Positions 31,706 to 39,919 of a stretch of 39,919 nt of DNA are shown here, one piece after another. Both the position numbers and the translations under genes were made by a program. This DNA is from Atopobiaceae bacterium (lineage in GTDB: Bacteria; Actinomycetota; Coriobacteriia; Coriobacteriales; Atopobiaceae), in contig JAGAVX010000118.1 in NCBI GenBank assembly GCA_017941705.1, positions 1 to 39,919 of the forward strand. The letters run 5' to 3'. The first letter of the stretch is position 1, and each line of letters starts with the position of its first letter. A model generated the notes under the pieces. It did no database searches. It saw only the letters and a program-made list of their open reading frames with translations, and had not been told where the DNA came from.

Positions 31706-31831
31706 GTCACGCATCCATACCTCTTAGCGGATAGCTAGGCGCAGCTCGCCGCCACTGCGAGTTTGTATGACTTACAGTGCGCTATCCTACCTCTGACTAT
31801 GTCCATTTAACGCCAAGGACAGGAGCACGCC

Positions 31832-33523
<1,692 letters not shown>

Positions 33524-33543
33524 GCACTGACGATCGTCTTTTG

Positions 33544-33581
33544 GGTGCCCCCGTCCTCGAACGGGGGCACCTTTCTCTTTT
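33544..33581 (+). terminator. terminator after pgi
   Basis: GGTGCCCCCGT (33544-33554) and ACGGGGGCACC (33561-33571) form a perfect 11-bp stem around CCTCGA, followed by TTTCTCTTTT. Confidence 0.92.
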
Positions 33582-33602
33582 GGGACACTGTGGAGGTTGT
33601 GC

Positions 33603-35465
33603 ATGATAGGTGGTGCAAGGATGCGCAGGACGCTGAGAGGTGTTGTCTCGGCGTCCGTCGCGGCGGCGCTCGTGCTGGCGGCCACGCCGGCCTGGGCTTG
33701 CACCCAGGTCTACTTTGGGCCTGAGGCCACGGCAAACGGCAGCGTCATCTATGGGCGTTCCGAAGACTACGCACCTCGCTATCCCAAACAGTTTGGCGTG
33801 GAGCCACAGACCTCTGGCAAGGTCTACTGGAGTGCCGAGAACGGAGCTGCACAAGACCCCTCGCTCAACTTCACGCGCACTGCGCCGGGGGAGACGTATC
33901 GCTACACCTACGTGCGCGACCTGCCCGCCTATTGGGAGGGTGCATCCGGCGCATACTCGGAGGCCGGCGTCAACGAGGCGGGTGTCAGCGTCGATGCCAC
34001 CGTGTCGCTTGAAGGCAATGCGGAGGTCGCCGCGATAGACCCGCTGGTCGTCAACGGCCTTGGCGAATACTCCATCGTCGACGTGGTTCTCTCCGAAGCG
34101 TCGACCGCCCGTGAGGGTGTCGAGCTGCTGGGGTCGATCATCGACGGGCAGGGTACGCAGGAGTGCGCCTCGCTGATCATTGCCGACGCCGAGGAGGCCT
34201 GGCACTTTTGGCAGCTTTCGGGACACCAGTGGCTGGCCGTGCGCGTGCCCGGCAACGTCGTTGGGCTGAGCGCCAACATTGAGCGTCTGACCTGCATGGT
34301 TGATCTTGGCGACGAGGACGGCTGCCTGCATTCGGCAGGACTGAGAGAGGTTGCCGAGGCGGCTGGCACGCTTGCCGGCACCGATGATGTGATCGACGTC
34401 GGAAAGAGCTATCTGCTTCAAGAGGAAGAGCCGAGCAACTACAGTCGCTACGCACAGGGACGACTTGCCTTGGGAGAGCCGCTCGAGCCCGGCATCTCCT
34501 ACGAGGTGGACGAGGCTGGCGCGATCGCCTCGATGGAGAACGCCCCTCTCCTCTTTGTGCCATCCCGCTCTGACTACGACCTTTCCGACGCCATGCGCGT
34601 TCTGCGGACGCGGGGAGAGGGAACGCAGTTCGACACCAGCGTCAATGACGCTGCGTATCCCGTGGCCAACCCAACCGTCGTCGAAAGCCACCTGTTTGAG
34701 GTTCGGCCGGGACTCGATCCGCAGCTGGCCACAGTCGAATGGCTCTCGCTCTCGCCCAGCGAGTTTGCCCTGTACGTTCCTTGCTACGGGGCGTTGGTGA
34801 CCGAGGTCGACCCTGGCCTGTATCCCGACGCGGATGCGTTCGACCTTGGGCACGCGATCGATGTTATCGAGGAGGGCTCTGCGGAGCAGGCTGCCCTGCA
34901 GTCCGGCACGAACCCCGTGCTCAACTATCTGCTGATGGACATCAACATCTTGGCTCAGGCGCACCGCGAGCAGGTGGGGACTGGCGTTCATGCCTATCTG
35001 GATACGTTGCAGGCTGAGGTCATAGCGCAGCAGGACGAGGTGGACGAGCTGCTGCGCTCGTCGGTGCCCGAGACCGACAGGACCGAGTTTGCCAACGAGG
35101 CCCATGCCTGCGTCTCACGGCAGGTGTACGAACACGGCGCCTCGCTGCTGGAGGACCTGCGTGCATACCTGCAGGCAGGCAGCTTTGCCGAGCAGTTTGT
35201 GCCTGCGGGCCTGGACGAGACGGGTCAGTTGGTCGAGCCGTTGACGTACGCTGACGAGATGCGGGGATTCGGGAGCGGCGCGACGGAGGCGGTCGAAGAT
35301 GCCGCGGCTGCGGGCGCGTCCGTCGTGGATGAGGCACCCGTGGATGAGCCTGCGCTGCAGGGAGATCTGCAGCTGCCTACGCCGGTCAAGTATGTGCTCT
35401 GTGTCGTGGGGATAGTCGTTGAGGCGGCTATCGCCCTCGCGCTTCACAAGGCCCGCCACAAGTAG
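33603..35465 (+). CDS. secreted C69-family dipeptidase with C-terminal membrane anchor
   Basis: 620-residue N-terminal-nucleophile peptidase. A signal peptide (basic start, hydrophobic 12-28, ATPAWA) would be cut before C33, the Cys nucleophile in CTQVYFGPEATANGSVIYGRSEDY, the PepD/C69 start. EAGVNEAGVSVDATVS and the LIIADAEEAWHFW section match the family. Residues about 598-616 (YVLCVVGIVVEAAIALAL) form a membrane helix before a basic end, after an acidic Ala/Glu spacer, so the enzyme is probably tethered at the cell surface. ATG 33603 has GGAGG eight bases upstream; ATG 33621 is an alternative. It likely trims dipeptides outside the cell. Confidence 0.9.
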   Translation: MIGGARMRRTLRGVVSASVAAALVLAATPAWACTQVYFGPEATANGSVIYGRSEDYAPRYPKQFGVEPQTSGKVYWSAENGAAQDPSLNFTRTAPGETYRYTYVRDLPAYWEGASGAYSEAGVNEAGVSVDATVSLEGNAEVAAIDPLVVNGLGEYSIVDVVLSEASTAREGVELLGSIIDGQGTQECASLIIADAEEAWHFWQLSGHQWLAVRVPGNVVGLSANIERLTCMVDLGDEDGCLHSAGLREVAEAAGTLAGTDDVIDVGKSYLLQEEEPSNYSRYAQGRLALGEPLEPGISYEVDEAGAIASMENAPLLFVPSRSDYDLSDAMRVLRTRGEGTQFDTSVNDAAYPVANPTVVESHLFEVRPGLDPQLATVEWLSLSPSEFALYVPCYGALVTEVDPGLYPDADAFDLGHAIDVIEEGSAEQAALQSGTNPVLNYLLMDINILAQAHREQVGTGVHAYLDTLQAEVIAQQDEVDELLRSSVPETDRTEFANEAHACVSRQVYEHGASLLEDLRAYLQAGSFAEQFVPAGLDETGQLVEPLTYADEMRGFGSGATEAVEDAAAAGASVVDEAPVDEPALQGDLQLPTPVKYVLCVVGIVVEAAIALALHKARHK

Positions 35466-35492
35466 CTCCGCTATCGATGCGAGCCAGAAGGG

Positions 35493-36356
35493 CTAGCAGT
35501 TTCCCACCACGACGTGCGCGAGCTCGCCTCGTGCGACATCGGCCAGCTCATGAACTGTTGTGACGGGTGTCGGGTTGCCCCCGGACATCCGCCAGCGAGG
35601 AAAGTACCTGGTCACGTGCAGCGTGATGTTGGGGTCGATGCTCCCGAGCCACCGCGCCAGGTCCTCCATCGCATGCGGGTCGTCATTGCGTTGCGGCACG
35701 ATGAGTGTCGTGACCTCCAAGTGGCAGGTCGGCTCGGCCGCGAGGCGCTTGATGCTGGCCTTGACCGTGTCAAGGTCACCTCCACACCAACGGTAGTAGT
35801 CGCTGGTAAATCCTTTGAGGTCGACGTTCGCGGCGTCAACGAGCGGCGCCAGTGCGTCGATCACGTGCGGCTGCGCGCAGCCGTTGCTCACCAGCACGTT
35901 GGCAAGCCCGGCCTCATGCGCGAGGACGCCGGTGTCACGGACGTACTCCCACGCGACCAGCGGCTCGTTGTAGGTGTGCGCGATGCCCTCCACGCGCTGC
36001 TGGTTGCGCGCGCGTGCGTCGAGCGTGATGCCCACAAGCTCCTCTGGCAGCACCGTACGCCAGGGCACGTCATCGGCTCCTGCCTGCGCGATCTGGTGGT
36101 TCTGGCAAAACGGGCAGCTCAGATTGCAGCCATACGACCCAACAGACACCAGCCAGCCGCCGGGACGCCAGCGTGCCAGCGGCTTCTTCTCGACGGGGTC
36201 GAGGGCAATCGACGTGATGCGCCCATACGAGAGCGGAGCAACGGTCCCGTCTTGCCAACCTCGCGCGCGGCACCGCCCGACCCGCCCCGGTCCCAGCTTG
36301 CAGGCATGGGGGCAGGTGTCGCAGGTGACGCTCCCCGCGCCTTCCCCGGTTGTCAT
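35493..36356 (-). CDS. amrS: AmmeMemoRadiSam system radical SAM enzyme
   Basis: Radical SAM protein of 287 residues. The [4Fe-4S] motif is C77-x3-C81-x2-C84 in SYGCNLSCPFCQN. An N-terminal cysteine set, C12, C15, C19 and C29, is typical of the AmrS group and may bind metal. AHTYNEPLVAWEY, VSNGCAQPHV, ANVDLKGFTSDYY and the TLIVPQRND segment match it too. These enzymes are always encoded near AMMECR1 and Memo proteins; the reaction is not established. The ATG overlaps the stop of the upstream fusion gene by four bases (ATGA). Confidence 0.92.
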   Translation of the reverse strand: MTTGEGAGSVTCDTCPHACKLGPGRVGRCRARGWQDGTVAPLSYGRITSIALDPVEKKPLARWRPGGWLVSVGSYGCNLSCPFCQNHQIAQAGADDVPWRTVLPEELVGITLDARARNQQRVEGIAHTYNEPLVAWEYVRDTGVLAHEAGLANVLVSNGCAQPHVIDALAPLVDAANVDLKGFTSDYYRWCGGDLDTVKASIKRLAAEPTCHLEVTTLIVPQRNDDPHAMEDLARWLGSIDPNITLHVTRYFPRWRMSGGNPTPVTTVHELADVARGELAHVVVGNC

Positions 36357-37786
36357 ACGTGGCGCTCCACCACAAAGCGCTCGAGACGATAGTCGTCTCC
36401 CACGAGGTCGATACCGCCCTTCTGGGCGGCGATGCTCACCTGCTCCTCCACGCTGTCTACGCCGTCGAGGTCGGGAAGCAGCAGGCCACGGCGTCCGTCG
36501 GATGTGCTCACGATGACGCCGTAGCGTCGTGGGTCAAGGTCGGCCTCGCTCTCGACGGGCTCTGGCGCGCTCAGCACGTCCACGTCATATACGAGCTCGC
36601 TCAGCTCGTCTGCCTCCACGGGGCTAAACCGGTGGTCTCTGCGTCCGGCGCTGACCGCGTTGGCGCAGATCTCCTCGGCCAGCGTTTCCTTGGTGGGGGC
36701 GATGGTTCCGATGCATCCGCGCAGCTCGCCATCCTTCTTGAGCGAGACAAAGCAGCCGGCGCGTTGCGAGAGAAGCTCGGGCGACAGCGTCCTGCCGTCG
36801 GGGAGGTCGTCGATGCGCACCCCGATGCCGCCACTCAGCACATACGTCTCGAGAGCTAGGCGCGCGAGTGAGACGAGCTCGTCCTCGGCCTCGCGTCGTT
36901 GGAGGAGATCCCGCTCGTGCCACTGCTCGTAGCGCTCTTCGAAGGCTCGATCCTCGCTAGCGCCCTCCTCGCCTGTGGGTGTGAATGCGGCGATGCCATA
37001 GCCGACCCCAAAGGGTCCCTCGTGTGAGAGCAGCTCGCAGTCGACCTCGGTGCGGTCGAGAGCGCCGGCCATGATCTGGAAGCTTCGCAGGCCGCACTCC
37101 GCGGCTCGCTCGGCAAAGCCTCGGTCCATGCAAAGCAGGTCAAGAAAGTCACCAGTGACAAAGTCATGACAGACGCGCTCGTCAAATTCCGGTCCCTCGG
37201 GCGCAAAGCCATAAGGCCCCTCTGCCAGCAGCTTGTGGGAGAGATCGCCGGAGGCCACGAATACCACGCGCCGATGCATCACGCTCGCCACGCGCTGTAC
37301 CAGGGTGCCGATGTGATAGTGCACGGCCGGCGACAGGCCCGACAGACCCATGCGCACCACCATGGGTTGCGGCACGTTGGCCTGATCGCAGGCTTGCTGG
37401 ATGAAGTGGAGCGGAATCATGGTCGCGTGGTCGAGGCGCGGTTCACGCTCGCCCATCGTGCCCGCAGGAACCTGCTCGGCGAGGCATGCCGCCTCAAGTG
37501 CCGCGACAAATGCCCGATCGTACGTGCATTGGTACGCAGCCTGCGGCGCGCGAAACTGCGCAAAGCTGCCGTGCGCGCTTCCTCCTGGGGAGATATGCAG
37601 GTAGTCACGGTACATGATGGAGTGTGGGCTCGATATGACCACCGTGTCGGGGGCGAGCGCCGCGATGCGTCGCGCGACCTCTTCGTAGGCGTCGATGGTG
37701 TTCTGGATGCCCTGCTCGCGACCCTGACCCACGGCGGGGATGATGAGCGGCGGATGCGGGACGGCAAAAGCGGCGATGATGGCCAT
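36353..37786 (-). CDS. AmmeMemoRadiSam fusion: Memo/LigB domain plus AMMECR1 domain
   Basis: 477-residue protein joining the other two parts of the AmmeMemoRadiSam system. Residues 1-270 are the Memo/class III extradiol-dioxygenase-like domain, with likely metal-binding histidines H11 (VPHPPLI), H55 (SPHS), H120 and H184 (GDLSHKL). Residues 290-477 are an AMMECR1 domain with its conserved LRGCIG (355-360) and GCFVSLKK before it. AAAGGAG lies five bases before ATG 37786; a longer in-frame start has no ribosome-binding site. The fusion and the overlap with the radical SAM gene make one operon of all three parts. The process modified is unknown. Confidence 0.9.
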   Translation of the reverse strand: MAIIAAFAVPHPPLIIPAVGQGREQGIQNTIDAYEEVARRIAALAPDTVVISSPHSIMYRDYLHISPGGSAHGSFAQFRAPQAAYQCTYDRAFVAALEAACLAEQVPAGTMGEREPRLDHATMIPLHFIQQACDQANVPQPMVVRMGLSGLSPAVHYHIGTLVQRVASVMHRRVVFVASGDLSHKLLAEGPYGFAPEGPEFDERVCHDFVTGDFLDLLCMDRGFAERAAECGLRSFQIMAGALDRTEVDCELLSHEGPFGVGYGIAAFTPTGEEGASEDRAFEERYEQWHERDLLQRREAEDELVSLARLALETYVLSGGIGVRIDDLPDGRTLSPELLSQRAGCFVSLKKDGELRGCIGTIAPTKETLAEEICANAVSAGRRDHRFSPVEADELSELVYDVDVLSAPEPVESEADLDPRRYGVIVSTSDGRRGLLLPDLDGVDSVEEQVSIAAQKGGIDLVGDDYRLERFVVERHV

Positions 37787-37928
37787 GGTGGCTCCTTTCC
37801 TTGGCAGTAGCGTAACGCGAGCGCAGGGTCTTGAGGAGATGGGCTCCATGGACGGCGGCAAGGAGACTTACACGCTGCATGGGCTTTGACGCCAGCCCGT
37901 GATATCGACCTCCCTTGCGCTTGAAGCG

Positions 37929-37957
37929 TTGGCGCCTCGTCCCGATTTCGTCATACT
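37929..37957 (+). promoter_or_regulatory. promoter candidate before the SseB-like gene
   Basis: TTGGCG (37929-37934), a 17-base spacer and CATACT (37952-37957), about 30 bases before the start codon. Confidence 0.45.
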
Positions 37958-37988
37958 GGGTACGAATCGCCGAGGAATGGTTCCATGC

Positions 37989-39569
37989 ATGAATGACGAC
38001 TACCGCAACAATGCGGTGTTCGAGCGACCCTCCCGTGGGGGTGGCCGAGCTCTGCTCTTTCCCGAGAACCGAGGGCTTCTTGAGGCCATCGATCATCTTA
38101 GGCACGTCTCTTTGAACGAGGACGTGGGGTTCGACCGAGGCTCCGACAAGGGAACCGGAGGGAGGCCGGTCAGCGAGGCCAACCGGCGGATCGAGGAAGA
38201 GATCGTCTCGCATGCCAAGTTCCTGGTGCCCATAGACGTCTGGAACGAGGACCTTACGCGGGGAGCCGACGGCTCGCTGTCGATTAGGGACGGCGCCAGC
38301 TTTGCCCCGTGTGGCATCAGCTTTTCGGATGGCTCGTATAGTGCAACCACGTACACCTACCTGCCCCTGTTTACCGACTGGGACGAGCTGTACATGCGGC
38401 CGTATCCAGGCCACGTGCATGCCATGGTGGTGACCTTTGAGGACTGCCTGCGCTTGGTCAAGGAGAGCGGGGAAGGGCGCGGCATTGCCATTAACCCAGG
38501 TAGCCAGCGGCTCTATTACGAGAGCGAAGACCTGGTGCGTTTCGCCGCTCTGAGGGAATCGCTGCTAAAGGATGCTCGCGTGGATGGCGACTGGACTTTT
38601 GGCCCACGTGGGCGGGAGCACCAGAACGTGGTGCTTCGAGGAACCCAGAACCGGGTGCGCCTGTACTTGCCGGGGCGCTTTGGTGCGGACGGTCGCATCG
38701 CAGGCGATGGGACTGACGAATCTCCGGACGCGGTGCCTGGAGTGTGCTTCAGTACGGTGCCCCTCGTCTCTGGTACAGGCGAGCAGCTCAGGGAGGTGCT
38801 GCGCGCGCTGCCCATGCGGGGGATTGGCCTTGGTGCGTGGGAGGTCTACGCCAAGGCTGACTGCGATACGCCGCTGCTCATGGGGCGAATCCTGTGCGAG
38901 CGCAACGAGCCCGGTGCGGTCAAGATCTGGATGGCGTCCGAGAGCTGCCCCTCCACCGATCTCATCTACTGCGAGTTTTTGAGCGAGGGCGTGCTACAGG
39001 CGCTGGAGGACGCAGGCGGACAGCTTGCCAGCGGGTACGCAAAGTATCTGCAAAAGGCGATGCGGTACTGCGCGCTCGATAATACCTACCTCACTGGATG
39101 CAGCTATGCATATTCGGGCGAGGAGGCGGCGCGTGAGCGCGCTGTCATGATGACCGAAAGGGGAGTTCAGGACGCTGCGACTACCGTGGCGGTGACGATG
39201 CCCATGCTGCTTCTTGGAGCGCTGCTTACCTACGTGACACGTGTCGCACTGTGGCCGGGCGTATGGGCGGCTGTGGGATGCCTGTTCTTTCTGATGGTGC
39301 TGCCTGTCGTCGTCAGCGAACGTGTGCTACACCACGTCCGCAGGTCAAGGTCCGTGAATGCCGTTCACGAACAGATGGCAGACGGATACATGCCCTCCGA
39401 GGCGCAGCATCATGCGCGCTTCTCGATGCGACCCGACTGCGTCCTGTACTGCGACGAAGAGCGTGAGCTTCGGGGCAACGGGCCATACGACATTGGCGAT
39501 GCCGAGCACTTCCTGTTTGTATTCTCGCAAGATGGTGTGGCGATACCTGTGGCCAAGTCCGCGCTGTGA
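37989..39569 (+). CDS. SseB-like domain membrane protein
   Basis: 526 residues. Residues about 65-190 look like the SseB N-terminal domain: IEEEIVSHAKFLVPIDVW, YTYLPLFTDWDELYM, and IAINPGSQRLYY with the usual INP turn. The middle (190-395) is of unknown fold and mostly soluble. Two membrane helices (about 399-420 and 424-443) follow, then 80 cytosolic residues. Start choice is ATG 37989, 12 bases after GAGGA; ATG 37977 would directly abut it. SseB domains occur in secretion and envelope proteins but have no defined activity. No operon partner; the gene after it is outside the window, if any. Confidence 0.65.
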   Translation: MNDDYRNNAVFERPSRGGGRALLFPENRGLLEAIDHLRHVSLNEDVGFDRGSDKGTGGRPVSEANRRIEEEIVSHAKFLVPIDVWNEDLTRGADGSLSIRDGASFAPCGISFSDGSYSATTYTYLPLFTDWDELYMRPYPGHVHAMVVTFEDCLRLVKESGEGRGIAINPGSQRLYYESEDLVRFAALRESLLKDARVDGDWTFGPRGREHQNVVLRGTQNRVRLYLPGRFGADGRIAGDGTDESPDAVPGVCFSTVPLVSGTGEQLREVLRALPMRGIGLGAWEVYAKADCDTPLLMGRILCERNEPGAVKIWMASESCPSTDLIYCEFLSEGVLQALEDAGGQLASGYAKYLQKAMRYCALDNTYLTGCSYAYSGEEAARERAVMMTERGVQDAATTVAVTMPMLLLGALLTYVTRVALWPGVWAAVGCLFFLMVLPVVVSERVLHHVRRSRSVNAVHEQMADGYMPSEAQHHARFSMRPDCVLYCDEERELRGNGPYDIGDAEHFLFVFSQDGVAIPVAKSAL

Positions 39570-39726
39570 CGTCGTCACCCAAGCTATTTCAGTCCATCGG
39601 CGGGCGATAAGAAGATTTGAGTCGGCCATAAAAGGGCGAGGGAGCGATGGTTTGCCGCGATGTGTAGGTAATACGGGGCACGAGTGGCTCAATTGAGCGT
39701 CTGCGTGAAGATTGACTGGCCCAAGG
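39570..39726. other. intergenic region, nothing recognised
   Basis: 157 bases without a gene, terminator or clear promoter; composition is lower in GC than the genes. Confidence 0.5.
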
Positions 39727-39919
39727 TTGCAAAAAAACGGCGTTTTGGCAATCACGATTTCGGCTTAAGGTCATGACTGCCGAAAGGGCCTAAATCGCTC
39801 AAGGAACACGTTTGTAAAACAGCAGGTAGACGGCTTGCGTTCGATTGGCTGACAGTAGATGCGGAATCGAGGAAATGTCTAAATTCAAAACAGATTGCCA
39901 AAACGCCGTTTTTTTGCAA
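39727..39919. mobile_element. MITE-like element with 27-bp perfect terminal inverted repeats
   Basis: The 27 bases at 39727-39753 (starting TTGCAAAAAAACGG) are the exact reverse complement of 39893-39919 at the window edge. They enclose 139 bp with no gene. Each arm contains the short palindrome AAAACGCCGTTTT or its equivalent. A small stem TTTCGGC/GCCGAAA lies inside near the left end. The inverted repeat may extend past the window, so the true length and any target duplication cannot be seen. No transposase is encoded, consistent with a MITE or the remains of an insertion sequence. Confidence 0.65.

Noticed and set aside
39727..39753. Left arm as a Rho-independent terminator
   Set aside because: A single arm forms only a very short stem. 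The exact match with 39893-39919 fits a terminal inverted repeat better.

Overview
The window (39.9 kb, roughly 60-65% GC outside a few AT-richer intergenic gaps) looks like chromosomal DNA of a Gram-positive, high-GC gut or oral actinobacterium, most likely class Coriobacteriia, family Atopobiaceae/Coriobacteriaceae (Olsenella-like). This rests on hpt-ftsH order, a folP-folK fusion, ribosomal protein L31 with a long Ala/Lys/Glu tail behind a structured leader, a C69 dipeptidase with a C-terminal membrane anchor, and a QueT transporter. It is inference from gene content, not a database match. I found no rRNA, tRNA, CRISPR array or intact transposase gene.

Layout. 1-5.2 kb: housekeeping genes on +, comprising a possible tail of an upstream gene, hpt, ftsH with a strong terminator, a PLP aminotransferase and a PHP-domain hydrolase. 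5.2-10.3 kb: exonuclease III and a patatin-like lipase on -, a sirtuin on +, then a - strand pair of an aminotransferase and an ornithine-cyclodeaminase-family enzyme. 10.4-11.6 kb has no credible gene. 11.6-14.3 kb is accessory in flavour: a membrane methyltransferase, a RelB/DinJ-like + PIN toxin-antitoxin pair with a palindromic operator candidate, a 0.5-kb gap with a long nested hairpin, and a nitroreductase. 14.3-18.1 kb (+): AI-2E-family membrane protein, MGMT-type protein, folP-folK and a shortened biotin-ligase-like protein. 18.1-25 kb: coaX (-), rpmE (+), a trigger-factor-like protein (-), an FAD-dependent oxidoreductase (+), a membrane-anchored protein (-) and a Gln/Ala-rich repeat protein (-). 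25-29.6 kb is one tightly packed + operon: queT, glycosyltransferase, LytS-type kinase, LytTR regulator, YfcE-type phosphoesterase. 29.7-39.6 kb: PAP2 phosphatase and thioredoxin (-), a uracil-DNA-glycosylase-like protein, pgi, a C69 dipeptidase (+), the AmmeMemoRadiSam pair (-) and an SseB-like membrane protein (+).

The most notable non-coding content is repeats. (1) Two arrays of the same palindrome (about 7.91-8.09 and 19.67-19.81 kb) lie between convergent genes. Palindrome centres alternate at 52 and 71-72 bp, giving a compound unit of about 123 bp, and linkers as well as palindromes are conserved. (2) A perfect 27-bp inverted repeat encloses 139 bp at the right edge (39727-39919) and looks like a MITE. 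(3) A 34-35-bp element occurs twice, near 29.68 and 31.68 kb. Several protein variants also deserve attention: the tailed L31, a DHPS with a replaced loop, a biotin-ligase-like protein without its biotin loop, a trigger-factor-like protein without the ribosome-binding and PPIase domains, a four-repeat Gln/Ala-linker protein and the fused Memo-AMMECR1 protein.
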